Positions 1-9,286 of a stretch of DNA of 57,947 nt are shown piece by piece. The position numbers and the translations under genes were made by a program. The first letter of the stretch is position 1. Every line of letters begins with the position of its first letter. Below the pieces are notes generated by a model that searched no databases, was not told the DNA's origin, and was given only the letters and a program-made list of their open reading frames with translations. This DNA is from Secundilactobacillus similis DSM 23365 = JCM 2765 (GTDB lineage Bacteria; Bacillota; Bacilli; Lactobacillales; Lactobacillaceae), in NCBI RefSeq assembly GCF_001311075.1, contig NZ_BBAD01000012.1, forward strand, positions 1 to 57,947, read 5' to 3'.

Positions 1-17
1 TCCGCATAGCGCCGGAG

Positions 18-77
18 CCTCCCGCGGCATTCTCCCACTATAGATCTAAACATGCTTACGCTGGACACAAACGACAG
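18..77 (-). repeat. dispersed terminator-associated repeat, left-edge copy
   Basis: Bases 54-77 read TGCTTACGCTGGACACAAAC and onward. The same block recurs at 54209-54233 and, inverted, at 53901-53927 and 57868-57894. Bases 18-30 (CCTCCCGCGGCAT) match the reverse complement of the last 13 bases of the window. This copy abuts the yhaM terminator. Confidence 0.6.
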
Positions 78-79
78 CA

Positions 80-112
80 AAAAACGCAGCTCGATCACCC
101 TTCGAGCTGCGT
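80..112 (-). terminator. rho-independent terminator of yhaM operon
   Basis: An 11-bp stem (84-94 with 102-112) encloses a short loop. On the minus strand it is followed by a run of T just after the yhaM stop. The T-run on the other side would let it work in both directions. Confidence 0.85.
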
Positions 113-116
113 TTTA

Positions 117-1071
117 CTATTCATTTTCTTTCGGTCGGTAAAACGACCGGCCATCCATCGCAAAGAGTCGTTCACCAAACTCGCCCGGTGCCGTTTTTTC
201 AGTGGCATCCGTCAGCATCATAATTGATGCATCTAATTCGTCCAGTTGATGCAAGACCTCCGCCTCCAATAACCGTGGTCGAACAGGTGACCCGTATTCC
301 AGTAATCCATGATGGGCTAAGATCATATGCCGCAATAACACGACTGGTTCGCTATTTAAATCAAATTTCAGTTCGTTGCAGGCTGAGACGATTTCACCAT
401 CAACAATGCTAATATGCCCCAGTAAATTACCTTCAACGGTATACGTTGTCGAAACTGGTCCTGATAGTTCGATTACCTTACCTAAATCGTGAAGGATCGC
501 GCCAGCATACAGCAACGGTGCGTTAATGTTTGGATACTGGGCAACAACGTTGTGCGCCAGCCGTAAAATCGAAATCGTGTGATAGGCCAAGCCACCTTCG
601 AACGCATGGTGATTACGCTTGGCTGCTGGGTAAGTAAAGAAGGCCTCCCGGTGTTTTGATAATAACAACCGAACAATTCTGTTCCAAACCTGATCGGTAA
701 TTTCAAAAATCACTTGGTTGATTTCTTCTTCCATATCGGCCGCTTTTAACGGTGCGTGGACCACGAACTCAGCTGGGTCACTCTGCTCATCGGCGTTGGC
801 CAGTCGCAAACTTAAATTTAACCTGTGGTGAGCCTTGATAAGTTTCTCGCTTACCGGTTAACCGGACCACCCGCCCCGCTTGGTAGCGTTTGACGTCGTC
901 GTCACTTGCGTCCCAAAACTTACCGGTGATTTCACCAGACCGGTCTTCAAACGTCAGGTCTAAGTACTGTTTGCCGTTCTTAGCAACCCGAACCGTGACA
1001 CTTTTCAATAGTGCCATTAAGTTCATCTGTTCGCCAACTGCAAACGTCATTAATTGTTTTTCTTCCGCCAT
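117..1071 (-). CDS. yhaM: 3'-5' exoribonuclease YhaM (frameshifted in this sequence)
   Basis: YhaM is a cytoplasmic 3'-5' exoribonuclease in Gram-positive RNA turnover. The N-terminal part (1071-787) has the OB-fold nucleic-acid-binding domain. The C-terminal part (809-117) is an HD phosphohydrolase with the AILHDLGK motif and a later HH pair (LAHHGLLEYG). The two parts sit in different frames and join at 813-820. Restoring one A and one T (AAATTT read as AAAATTTT) gives one protein of about 318 residues, the usual family length. Both missing bases lie in homopolymers, so a sequencing error is the likely cause. It is last in a minus-strand run with yhaN and yhaO. Family assignment is firm; the break is probably not biological. 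Confidence 0.9.
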
Positions 1072-1096
1072 AATAGCGCCCCCCTTTACGTTCCCC

Positions 1097-3732
1097 TTAT
1101 TTTACCGCCAAATTCGTTAGATTCAAAGTTTGATCTGCCGCAACGAACGCTAAATTATCAGCGTTGGCTGTTAAATACAAGACTTGACCATTACCCATTT
1201 CGGTCAACAGTTTAACCGCTCGCGCTGTTCGCTGACGATCAAAGTTAACAAAGCTATCGTCAACGATCATCGGTAGTTGAATCTGATCGGCCATCACCTG
1301 GGTAAATGCCAGTCTCAGTGCCACGTATAGTTGCTCTGCAGTACCGCCAGACAATTCGCCCACGTCAAACACAATCCCATCGGCTCGAGTAACTTGAACC
1401 GTTTCATCAGTGAAAGTCACCTGTTGATACCGTTGATCTGTCAAAACGGCAAAAAATTGCTGAACGGCCTTCAAAATCTGAGGTTGCCGACCCTGAGACG
1501 CATTAACCAAAGTCTGATCGATCCATTTGATCAACAACTGATTAGTCAGCCAATCATCCGTCATCCGCTCAATTTCAGCTTCAAGGTCCGCTCGACGTTG
1601 GAGTAGTTGCTGGTAAGCCACACTATGCCCCTTCTTTTCAATCGCATAGGCACGCTCACTCTGTTGTTTAAGTTGACCATCCCGTTTGGTCATTAAGCTT
1701 TGAAGTTGCGCCTTGGCCGTTTCAACCGCGGCCTCAATCGCTGCAACCGAATCAAACTGTGCTAGTCGTTGGCGCTCTGACTCAGATAACCGCTGTTTGA
1801 CCGCTGTCAGTTGGGTTTCACGTTGTTGTGCTTGCTGACTAGCCTGATATTGTCGTTCAAACGCTTCGGTAGTTGTCACGTTAGCCGTCTTTAAGAATGC
1901 CTGCAACGTTTTTTGACTAGCCGTTAGCTGTTGCTGATAATCCTGTTGAACGTGTTGAAGTCGTTGACGTTCACTTACTTGCGCTTGACTGCGATTAACC
2001 TGATCCTCAGCAGCTGCCACGAAGTTCGTGATCTGCATTAACTTTTGCGCGGCCGTTCCCTGCAATTGTAAAACCGGTGCTGCAAACTGCCACTGTTCAA
2101 AGTAACGTTGTAATTCCGCGTCACCACTTTGTCGCTGCTGTTGACGTCGCGCAATCGTCCGCTGCAACTGACTCACTTGCTGAAGGTCTGCTTGCATCGC
2201 CAGCCACTGATCAACAGAGTAAGCGCCAACTGGTAGTGACGTTCAACCTCGGTTAATTGCGTTGTCAGTTCAGCTAACTCGCCTGCTAAATCCCCCAACT
2301 GCTGACGATCACCATCTAACTGACGTGAGAGCAAAGTCAACTGCGCATCAATTGCCGACTGACCATTTTGTTGCAGCATCGGGTGAAAAATGCCGTAGGC
2401 CGCAACCAGTAACCCCGCAACTCCGCCCAAGGATTTTAACCAGCCCGTCAGGATCAAAACTGACAACAACGCAATCACCACGCCCGCACCCAGCCATTTT
2501 ACTGAAATACCACCCCGACTAGCCGTTGCTTGATCACTCAAACGCGAGAAGGTCTGTTGATGGTCTCGTCGTTGTTGTTCGATAGCTGCTTGCTTCGTTT
2601 GATTCGCCTGCTGGGCCGCAATCAACCGACTGATCCGTGGTTGATCAATTGCGCTAAAGGGACGCGCCATCACGATTTGTTCACCATAGCGTTGACGAAA
2701 TGACGCTAACTGTTGGGCTTCTTGAGTCGTTGCCGTGTTCGTCAGTTCTCGAAGCTGTGGTAGTTGGGCCGCAAGGGTTTTAATTTGTGATTGATGGGCT
2801 TGATAGACGGCCATCACCTCAGAATCAGGTTGGATTGCCTCCGAGTCAGCGAGTGCGACTTCAGTTTGATCTAAGGCCGACTGCAACTGATTTCGTTGTG
2901 CCGTCAATTTAGTAAACGTCTGCCAATCAGTGGTTGAAAGGCGATGACTAGTTGAATCCGTTTGTTGCATCAGTTGCTGATAGGTCACAAAGTCCGGATA
3001 ATTCGTCACAAGTTGCTGAAGTTCGGCTAGTTTTTGCTGTTGATCAACCACCCGTTGCTGAAGTTCTGCGAGCGCCGTTTCACCTTCTGCTTGTTGCGCC
3101 ATTAATTTTTGGTAACTTTCATACGCCTGTTTAGCAGTTTGAACCTCTTGGGTTAACGCGTCATACTCCCGCAGTAATTTAGCTAACGGTTGTACCCGTC
3201 CTCTAGGTTTATATAGCGCATCTGATTCACGTGCTAACTGCTTCGTCAGGCCAATCCAATTATCACTACCAACGGCACCAATTCGTTGAATGCGCTGAAC
3301 TAATTCAAACCGATCCAGTTGATCAACTGCCTGCAATTCCCGTTCGCCAAAGCAAAAAATCTGGTAAAACAGGTCTTTATCAACTGGTCGTAACAGGTCG
3401 GTTAAGGCAGCCTTATCAAGCGTTTCATCCGCTGTTAAATCTCGAAACGTTACAGATCCACCATGGGGACCCGCAACCCGCTTCAGCCAATAGTCATGGT
3501 CATGATGCTTAAATGTCAGTTCACCACCGTACAACGCGCCACTTTTAGGTTGATACATTGCATACCGGTGCTTAGCCGTCTCAAATCCAAACAACAGACT
3601 CGCAATAAAGGCCACCAACGTTGATTTACCGGCCTCATTTGGGCCGTAGATCAGTTGAAATTCACGGTTGAGCTTAACCGTTGTTTCGTGAAATTGACCA
3701 AAGCCGTAAATCTTAATCGTCGTGATCTGCAC
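1097..3732 (-). CDS. yhaN: YhaN-type AAA/SMC-like ATPase (frameshifted)
   Basis: SbcC/Rad50-like ATPase predicted to act with the YhaO nuclease on DNA ends. The first part (3732-2173) carries the P-loop in the first 40 residues (YGPNEAGKST), long coiled coils and a hydrophobic pair near residue 420. The second part (2197-1097) carries more coiled coil, an ABC-like signature (ELSGGTAEQLYVALR) and the Walker B region (MIVDDSFVNFD). One base is missing near 2222-2226; restoring it gives about 878 residues reading through HYQLA into SVDQWLAMQ. It overlaps yhaO by 20 bp, so translation is probably coupled. Confidence 0.9.
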
Positions 3733-4939
3733 GTTGCGTCGCCTCCAGTCGTGATTGCGCTAATAAACTACTGCGAACTCGTTGCTGAATCTTAGTTTGC
3801 GTGTCAGTGTCTTGTAAGTGTCGAGCTAAAAATGGATACTGCATCAATTTTCCCGCCGTGGTTTCAATGATCGTTGAGTCAAACACCGTTTGCGCAGCGT
3901 CGTCCCAAAACGCAGCATCCAGTTGGCTGTATTGAATCGTCGCCTCACTTGGTTGCGGCGTCACTTCAACGACCCAGGTCGTTATCGGTGATTGCCCCGC
4001 CTGAGTATGGTTAAGTCGTGCGAGCCACGTGCCGTCATTTAGCCGCGACAACACACCCTCGTTTAAGGCCTCAACATTGGTGATCGCTAACGTGACCAGC
4101 TGTAGTTGTGTCGTTGGTAACTGTGCTAGGCGCATTAATACCGCCGTTTGTAACGTGTCATCGGTCATTCCTGATTCTGCCGGGACTGACAGCGTTAGCC
4201 AAGTCACATCGTCTGCCGGAATGTAGGTTGGCCTCAGTCGTTGGCCCGAACTTTCAACCAATTGAAAGCCATGGGTACCCGTTTCGTTTTGGTGCCGACC
4301 TTGAATCGCCCCCGCATAAATAATTGGCGGCGTCATTGAAAGTGCCTGTTGCTGGTGGATATGGCCCAACGCCCAGTAATCATAGCGCTTCGCTTGTAGC
4401 TCAGCCACCGTAAACGGTGCGTATTGATCCTGAGCGCCAGTCCGAACCGCCCCGTGCAACATGCCAATCTGAAAGTCAACCTCTGACCGATCAGGAAATT
4501 CAGCCACCCGATCCGTTGTTAACCACCGTTGGTCATAGCTAAACCCACTAATCGCAACTCGCTGCTGAGTAGCCGTAGTAAATTCCGCCGTAGTCACTTC
4601 TCGACCAAACACCGTCACACCATCGGGCAAACTCAACGTTGATTGCTCGGTCAGATAATCATGATTGCCATAACTCAGATAAACGCCAATGCCGGTATCA
4701 ACCAATCGCTGGAGTTGATCCCGTAAAAAGAGTTGGGCCTGCACACTTTGCGTATCTCGGTCAAAGAGGTCCCCAACCAAAACAACAAAGTCAACCCGTT
4801 CTTGAATGGCGCGATCCACTAACCGTTGGGTTGCCGTAAAGGGCGCCTGATAGACCCGTTGCTTCACTGCCGCAGGTAAATCACTTAATCCCCGAAAGGG
4901 ACTGTCTAAATGTAAGTCAGCTGCATGAATGAATTTCAC
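3713..4939 (-). CDS. yhaO: YhaO-type DNA repair exonuclease (SbcD/Mre11-like)
   Basis: Calcineurin-like metallophosphoesterase of 408 residues. Metal-binding motifs appear in order: HAADLHLDSPF at the N-terminus, VGDLFDRD near 55, SYGNHDYL near 90 and ALGHIHQQQ near 190. The family pairs with the YhaN ATPase as an SbcCD-like nuclease, and the overlap with yhaN supports this. The frame is intact. Both coordinates and function are well supported by motifs and context. Confidence 0.93.
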   Translation of the reverse strand: MKFIHAADLHLDSPFRGLSDLPAAVKQRVYQAPFTATQRLVDRAIQERVDFVVLVGDLFDRDTQSVQAQLFLRDQLQRLVDTGIGVYLSYGNHDYLTEQSTLSLPDGVTVFGREVTTAEFTTATQQRVAISGFSYDQRWLTTDRVAEFPDRSEVDFQIGMLHGAVRTGAQDQYAPFTVAELQAKRYDYWALGHIHQQQALSMTPPIIYAGAIQGRHQNETGTHGFQLVESSGQRLRPTYIPADDVTWLTLSVPAESGMTDDTLQTAVLMRLAQLPTTQLQLVTLAITNVEALNEGVLSRLNDGTWLARLNHTQAGQSPITTWVVEVTPQPSEATIQYSQLDAAFWDDAAQTVFDSTIIETTAGKLMQYPFLARHLQDTDTQTKIQQRVRSSLLAQSRLEATQRADHDD

Positions 4940-4951
4940 GTTTTCTCTCCT

Positions 4952-4981
4952 AAAAAAACGCCGAAGCCAACGACTTCGACG
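4952..4981 (-). terminator. rho-independent terminator after the YlbF-family gene
   Basis: An 8-bp stem (4959-4966 with 4974-4981) is followed by seven T on the minus strand. It separates the YlbF-family gene from yhaO, so the yhaO-yhaN-yhaM run probably needs readthrough or its own promoter. Confidence 0.85.
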
Positions 4982-5021
4982 TTTCCATGTTCACTCCAAG
5001 TCTAATGACCGCTACTAAAAA

Positions 5022-5363
5022 TTAGTTCCGGTAAAGATCTTGAATTGGTTTCGTAATTTCAGCGTTCAACTTAGCTAATAAGTCGTTAACACCCTTTTCA
5101 TGGTCCATCAAAGCCTTGATCAAGTCAGTTTCGCCGACCTTGTTAGCAAGCTCTTGGGCGTGCTTCATGTCGTCTTCACTTAATTGTTGGCCTTGCATCT
5201 GCTTTTGTTGCAGATCGAGTTGGACCGTTTGGAAGTCCTTGAATAAGTCGTAAGCGGTTTGATCCGCCTTCATTGCGTCGTAAGCGGCCTTTAATGCCGT
5301 AAATTCTTCGGAACTTGCTAATTGGTCGCGTAGTTCGCCGGCCGTTGCTAAAATATCTGCCAT
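5022..5363 (-). CDS. YlbF/YmcA (DUF964) family protein, YheA-like
   Basis: A 113-residue, mostly helical, acidic soluble protein with the YlbF/YmcA pattern: an N-terminal helix (ILATAGELRDQLASSEEF) and central FKDFQTVQLDLQQKQMQGQ. Relatives in Bacillus act in RNA maturation and developmental control; the YheA paralog lies near yhaMNO there too. A good RBS (AGGAGG) precedes the ATG. It has its own promoter and terminator. The precise role is unknown. Confidence 0.88.
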   Translation of the reverse strand: MADILATAGELRDQLASSEEFTALKAAYDAMKADQTAYDLFKDFQTVQLDLQQKQMQGQQLSEDDMKHAQELANKVGETDLIKALMDHEKGVNDLLAKLNAEITKPIQDLYRN

Positions 5364-5395
5364 GTGTCAGATTCCTCCTGTCAGTTCATTCAATC

Positions 5396-5425
5396 ATTGT
5401 ATCATGGCTAAGGGGCACTTCACAA
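5396..5425 (-). promoter_or_regulatory. promoter of the YlbF-family gene
   Basis: Minus-strand TTGTGA (5420-5425), an 18-bp spacer and TACAAT (5396-5401), upstream of an AGGAGG ribosome binding site. Confidence 0.6.
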
Positions 5426-5469
5426 TGCCGGCTGGTTAAAATTCAGCTGGTCACAGCCCAAGTGAGACA

Positions 5470-7588
5470 CTAATTGCCAAACGCGTCATCCCACCACCGT
5501 TTAACGGTGTCCGCGGCATTATTGACCCCCTGCTTAACTTGATCACCGACCGATGATGCACCGTTGGTCACATTATCCCAGAAACTGGAGTCCGATTGCT
5601 GCGCTTTGGCCAAGGTCGAGGCATCCTTGACGTTAAACGAGGTCTGCTTCGTGTATGGTAAAATCTCTTCCATCTCAGTCTTAAACAGTGGTCCAACACC
5701 GGCACCACTTAGATTTTCCAAGTGATGATTTTGATTGGTATTGTCAAATCCTTCCCAGGTTGCCAAGACCACATCCGGCGTGTACCCCACGATCCACTTA
5801 TCCCGAGTCGCATCACCATCACCCGTTGCATCGGCTTCAGTACTCCCGGTCTTGCCGGCAACTGAGTAGCCGTATGGCTTGGCAGTGGCACCAGTCCCGC
5901 TATTGAAGACCCCAAGCATCATACTCGTCATCTGTTTGGCAACTTTAGACGACATCACGCGAGTCGACGTCACATCTGGATTGCTAACAACAACGTTACC
6001 ATTTGCATCCACGATTTTACGGATGTAGTGCGGCTCAGTGCGTTCCCCATCGTTTGCAAAGGCTGAGTAAGCACCCGCTAACTGTTGTGGTGAAACCCCT
6101 TCGCTCAACCCACCAAGGGCTAACGCTAAGTTTTTGTCGGACTTAGTGACTGGCAAGCCAAACTTCTTGACGGACTGGTAGCCTTTATCAACACCAATCT
6201 TATTCAATAACCACACCGCTGGCGCATTCATACTCTGCGCTAACGCGGTATACATCGGTACTTTACCCGAATACACATTGTTATAGTTCTTCGGCGTGTA
6301 GTGATTGGTCCCATACGACGTTTTCTTATCCTGCAACATCGAATCATAGAAATAGCCGTTTTCCAGTGCGGGCGTGTAAACCGCAATTGGTTTAATTGTT
6401 GAGCCCGGTTGCCGCGTAATCTGGGTTGCTCGGTTATAGCCTCGGAACACGTGCTTCCCACGACCACCTACAACGGCCATCACCCCACCGTTATTGGGAT
6501 TCAAGGCCACTGAAGCTGCTTGAACCTTTGTCCCATCGGCGGCATTTTGTGGGAACAAGTAACTGTTCTTAAAGTTAGTCTGTAAACTGGATTGATAATT
6601 CTCATCTAGGTAGGTATAAATTTTATACCCATGATTCATGATTTCAGACTCCGTTAACCCGTACTTCGAAATCGCTTCATTGATTACAGCGTCAAAGTAG
6701 TAAGGATAACGGTACGAATCATTATACTGATAGGTATCGCTGGTCACTACGGCTGTCTGTTGGTAAGCCTTCGCCTGCTGTTCGGTGATTGCACCAGTTT
6801 CAGCCATCAGCCAGCACGGTGTTACGCCGTTCCTTAGCGGCTTGCGGGTGGTCAATTGGATTGTAACCACTTGGTGACGTCAGCATACCTGCCAGTACCG
6901 CTGCTTGTGGCACGGTTAAGTTGGCCGCCGATGTCCCGAAGTATTTTTCGGCCGCGTCTTGGACGCCCCAAACACCATTGCCGAAGTAAGCGTTGTTCAG
7001 GTACATCGATAAAATATCTTTCTTAGTATAAACGTTCTCAACTTCAACCGATAAGAAAAGTTCCTTGAGCTTTCGTGTAAAGGTCTGTTCCTGCGTCAAA
7101 TACGCATTTTTCACCAACTGTTGCGTCAAGGTACTCCCACCACCGCTAATGTAGTCGCGGTGCAGCAGCTTATTCTTGGCTAACAGGAAAAACGCCCGCG
7201 CAATCCCCTTAACCGAAAACCCGTACTCGTGATAAAAGTTCCGGTCTTCAGTTGAAATAACCGCTTTTTGAACGTTCGTCGAAATATGATCAAGCGACAC
7301 ATAGGTCCCCTTTTGCGCATACAACGACCCCGCTCGCTGATTCTTTTTATCATAAATATAGGTGGTTTTTTCAAGTTGGGCCTTTAAATCACCAACGTTG
7401 GCGGTTTTGGCTTGAAACGTCAAAACGGCACTCAAGATAAAGACAACCGCTAACACAATCGTGATTAGCCACCGGGTCAGCTGGTATCGGTGCCAGACCT
7501 TACCTAATCGCCGTTTAAAGCGATGATAGTACGGCGCCAACCAGGCCCGGAATCGCTCAAAATATTGATTTCCCCGATTATTGTTCAT
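5470..7588 (-). CDS. class A penicillin-binding protein (frameshifted)
   Basis: Bifunctional peptidoglycan synthase. A cytoplasmic basic tail and one membrane anchor (about residues 43-62) precede the GT51 glycosyltransferase domain (STEDRNFYHEYG, GGGSTLTQQLVKN) and the transpeptidase domain with its three motifs: STIK (RQPGSTIKPI), SMN (AQSMNAP) and KTG (AGKTGST). The two halves (7588-6800 and 6870-5470) join near 6805-6812, where a CT dinucleotide appears to be missing; repair gives about 706 residues, PBP1a/2a-like. The start is the ATG preceded by GAGGAG. Catalytic residues are all present, so a working gene is likely in the real genome. Confidence 0.9.
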
Positions 7589-7710
7589 CAAAAAACTCCT
7601 CAACCATTTTCAAGATTTGCACTATTCATTCTATCATAACTTTGACGAACGCCTCTGACTGCGCCGAAACTTTAATAACCCTTAAACAGCCGTTTTGATC
7701 TGCTAACACT

Positions 7711-7751
7711 AAAAAAGCACGCCCGCATCCCGTTACGGGACATGGACGTGC
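7711..7751 (-). terminator. rho-independent terminator after argR
   Basis: GC-rich hairpin (GCACG 7717-7721 with CGTGC 7747-7751, plus inner pairs around CCCGTAACGGG) and six T on the minus strand, just after the argR stop. Confidence 0.88.
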
Positions 7752-7772
7752 TCACTTCGTTAACCAAAATCG

Positions 7773-8240
7773 TTAATGAACGATATCCGGATTCATGTTT
7801 TCAGCAATTTCATCGTTCAATTGCTGAGCAACATCAGCATTCGGACTAATCACCAAAATCGTATCGTGTCCGGCAAGCGTGCCGACCACTTCTGGTAACT
7901 TTAAATCGTCTAAAATCGCCGCTAAGAGGTTGCCGTTACTTGGCAACGTTTTAATCACGTTGATAAATTCGATCCGAGTCAACCCAATTACCACTTCATT
8001 AATGGTTTCACGTAAGTGTTCTTCTTCTGATTTATTTCCAGGCTTAAAGATTGTATAACGCAAGTGTCCATGGCCATCTTGGGCTTTGACTACCTGCATC
8101 TCACGAATGTCTCGTGAGATTGTTGCTTGCGTCGCCTTAATCCCAATTTCTTTTAGATGACGCATTAGGTCTTCTTGCGTACCAATCGGATATTGATTGA
8201 TTAATTGTTCAATTCGCGATTGACGAATACTTTTCTTCAT
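7773..8240 (-). CDS. argR: arginine repressor ArgR
   Basis: A 155-residue hexameric arginine-responsive regulator of arginine biosynthesis and catabolism. The N-terminal winged helix runs over residues 1-70, with the family signature TQATISRDIREMQVVK. The C-terminal arginine-binding and oligomerisation domain carries GTLAGHDTILVI. Length is typical. The prophage core site lies only 42 bp upstream of the start, over the promoter. Lactobacilli often carry two ArgR paralogs, and which one this is cannot be told here. Confidence 0.95.
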   Translation of the reverse strand: MKKSIRQSRIEQLINQYPIGTQEDLMRHLKEIGIKATQATISRDIREMQVVKAQDGHGHLRYTIFKPGNKSEEEHLRETINEVVIGLTRIEFINVIKTLPSNGNLLAAILDDLKLPEVVGTLAGHDTILVISPNADVAQQLNDEIAENMNPDIVH

Positions 8241-8278
8241 TCCTAATGCAGCCCCCTTGTTGTTCTAACACTGTGATT

Positions 8279-8307
8279 ATTATAGCAAAATTAAAAATGA
8301 ATTGAAA
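8279..8307 (-). promoter_or_regulatory. argR promoter overlapping the prophage core site
   Basis: Minus-strand TTTCAA (8302-8307), 17 bp, then a perfect TATAAT (8279-8284). The -35 and half of the -10 lie inside the 52-bp att core, so integration regenerates the promoter while replacing everything further upstream. Confidence 0.75.
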
Positions 8308-8333
8308 GCACCTTTTTAAATAAGTATTCAAAA
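8282..8333. repeat. attachment site core, left copy
   Basis: 52 bp identical to 53589-53640, beginning ATAGCAAAATTAAAAATGAA. It sits directly upstream of argR and includes its -35 box. Confidence 0.93.
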
Positions 8334-8348
8334 GGGGTATAAATCGGA

Positions 8349-8367
8349 ATGGTCACAAAATGGTCAC
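8349..8367. promoter_or_regulatory. integrase arm-type sites, left arm
   Basis: Two direct copies of ATGGTCAC, 11 bp apart (8349 and 8360), 16 bp inside the core. The same pair, 10 bp apart, occurs on the integrase side at 53466 and 53476. Paired direct repeats at helical spacing on both arms are the usual layout of integrase arm-binding sites. Confidence 0.75.
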
Positions 8368-8449
8368 AAAATTTCGAGAGAAGTTTTTAATATTAACAAA
8401 TGAAACAAAAATTGAACCAAAAAATTATAAATGCAGAGCGGGCATCTTT

Positions 8450-8474
8450 ATAAAAATTCATATTAAAATGGATA
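8450..8474. repeat. 25-bp repeat shared with the host argR upstream region, prophage copy
   Basis: Matches host 53738-53762 at 24 of 25 positions. It contains ATAAAAATTCAT, whose reverse strand ATGAATTTTTAT resembles an ARG-box half. It lies 117 bp from the core here, against 98 bp in the host. Confidence 0.6.
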
Positions 8475-8527
8475 CTACACCTAGTTTTATCCCGGTTAAA
8501 TGTGGTTAATTCACATATTCAGCGCAC

Positions 8528-8564
8528 AAAAAAGCCGTCCATCTCGATTGAGGTGGGCGGTTTT
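8528..8564 (-). terminator. rho-independent terminator at the prophage left end
   Basis: 12-bp stem (8534-8545 with 8550-8561), GATT loop, T-run on the minus strand. It ends the small-gene unit at 8573-9041 and shields argR from phage transcription. Confidence 0.85.
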
Positions 8565-8572
8565 AGTTAGTC

Positions 8573-8764
8573 TTAGTCATCTGTCTTAATTTCGGTACGC
8601 CGGTTATCAATCAAGGACGCCAGTTCATCGAGATCCTCGGCCGTAGCCATATCTCTGATAAATTTACGCGCGTAAGATCGGTATTGGTAAACTCGTTGCT
8701 TATCCTTATTAGCATCAGTCCACTTTTTATTAGCCTTTAAGCGTGCTTCACTATTTTTAGGCAT
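8573..8764 (-). CDS. small basic/acidic phage protein, unknown
   Basis: About 63 residues from MPKNSEARLKAN; GGGAAG lies 8 bp upstream. The N-terminal half is Lys/Arg rich, the C-terminal half acidic. Coupled to the small membrane protein just upstream. Not recognised beyond a short protein at the prophage end. Confidence 0.6.
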   Translation of the reverse strand: MPKNSEARLKANKKWTDANKDKQRVYQYRSYARKFIRDMATAEDLDELASLIDNRRTEIKTDD

Positions 8765-8769
8765 TCCAT

Positions 8770-8868
8770 TCACTTCCCTATAAAAGTTAAGATTAGATTG
8801 ATTATTACTAGAATCCCATTAATTGCGGTAATGCCTGCCAGTGCATATAGGAGTTTTTTATTTGTCAT
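8770..8868 (-). CDS. 32-residue single-pass membrane peptide
   Basis: Starts MTNKKLLYALAGI and is almost wholly one hydrophobic helix flanked by lysines. Its stop overlaps the next gene's start region. No strong RBS is seen, so expression depends on the upstream gene or a weak site. Confidence 0.45.
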   Translation of the reverse strand: MTNKKLLYALAGITAINGILVIINLILTFIGK

Positions 8869-8918
8869 ATTAGGTAATCTCAGGGTAGAATTAAGTAAGG
8901 GGCTAGGCCCCTTACCAT

Positions 8919-9041
8919 TTACTTTGTGAGCTTGTCTATCAAGGTTACCAGATTCGTTATTAACGTGATAATGGCTGTTATCAACGTTAGTTTGGTAATC
9001 ATTTCTTGATGGTCAGGCTCTTTTTGATGCTTACCCTTCAA
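8919..9041 (-). CDS. 40-residue small membrane peptide, holin/toxin-like
   Basis: TTG start behind a strong AAAGGAGG. A charged N-terminus (MKGKHQKEPDHQE) is followed by a hydrophobic Thr/Ile/Leu helix ending DKLTK. It has its own consensus promoter (9067-9095) and a downstream hairpin (8895-8915). Size and layout resemble short holin-like or type I toxin peptides; function is unproven. Confidence 0.6.
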   Translation of the reverse strand: MKGKHQKEPDHQEMITKLTLITAIITLITNLVTLIDKLTK

Positions 9042-9066
9042 CTTCTAACCTCCTTTCTATATTATT

Positions 9067-9095
9067 AATATACACCTTATTAACTTACATATCAA
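9067..9095 (-). promoter_or_regulatory. promoter of the 40-residue membrane peptide
   Basis: Minus-strand TTGATA (9090-9095), exactly 17 bp, then TATATT (9067-9072), followed by AAAGGAGG and the TTG start. Confidence 0.75.
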
Positions 9096-9134
9096 CCTTA
9101 TAAGGTATATTTTTTAGTTTATTTTTGGCCACGC

Positions 9135-9169
9135 AAAAAAGCCACCCGTCTCCGCAGAGATGAGTGGTC
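9135..9169 (-). terminator. terminator downstream of the Abi gene
   Basis: GCCACCCGTCTC with GAGATGAGTGGT around a short loop, then T6 on the minus strand. It is nearly a copy of the terminator at 10408-10447 on the other side of the Abi gene. Confidence 0.85.
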
Positions 9170-9286
9170 CTTTGCTGCTATTTCACTTAATTAATCCAAT
9201 TAAAATCTTCGATTCTAATTCGTCTAGAATAACTATAGTCAAGTCAAAATTTTTGCTTTTTGTTACGAATGAACCTACATCATTCA

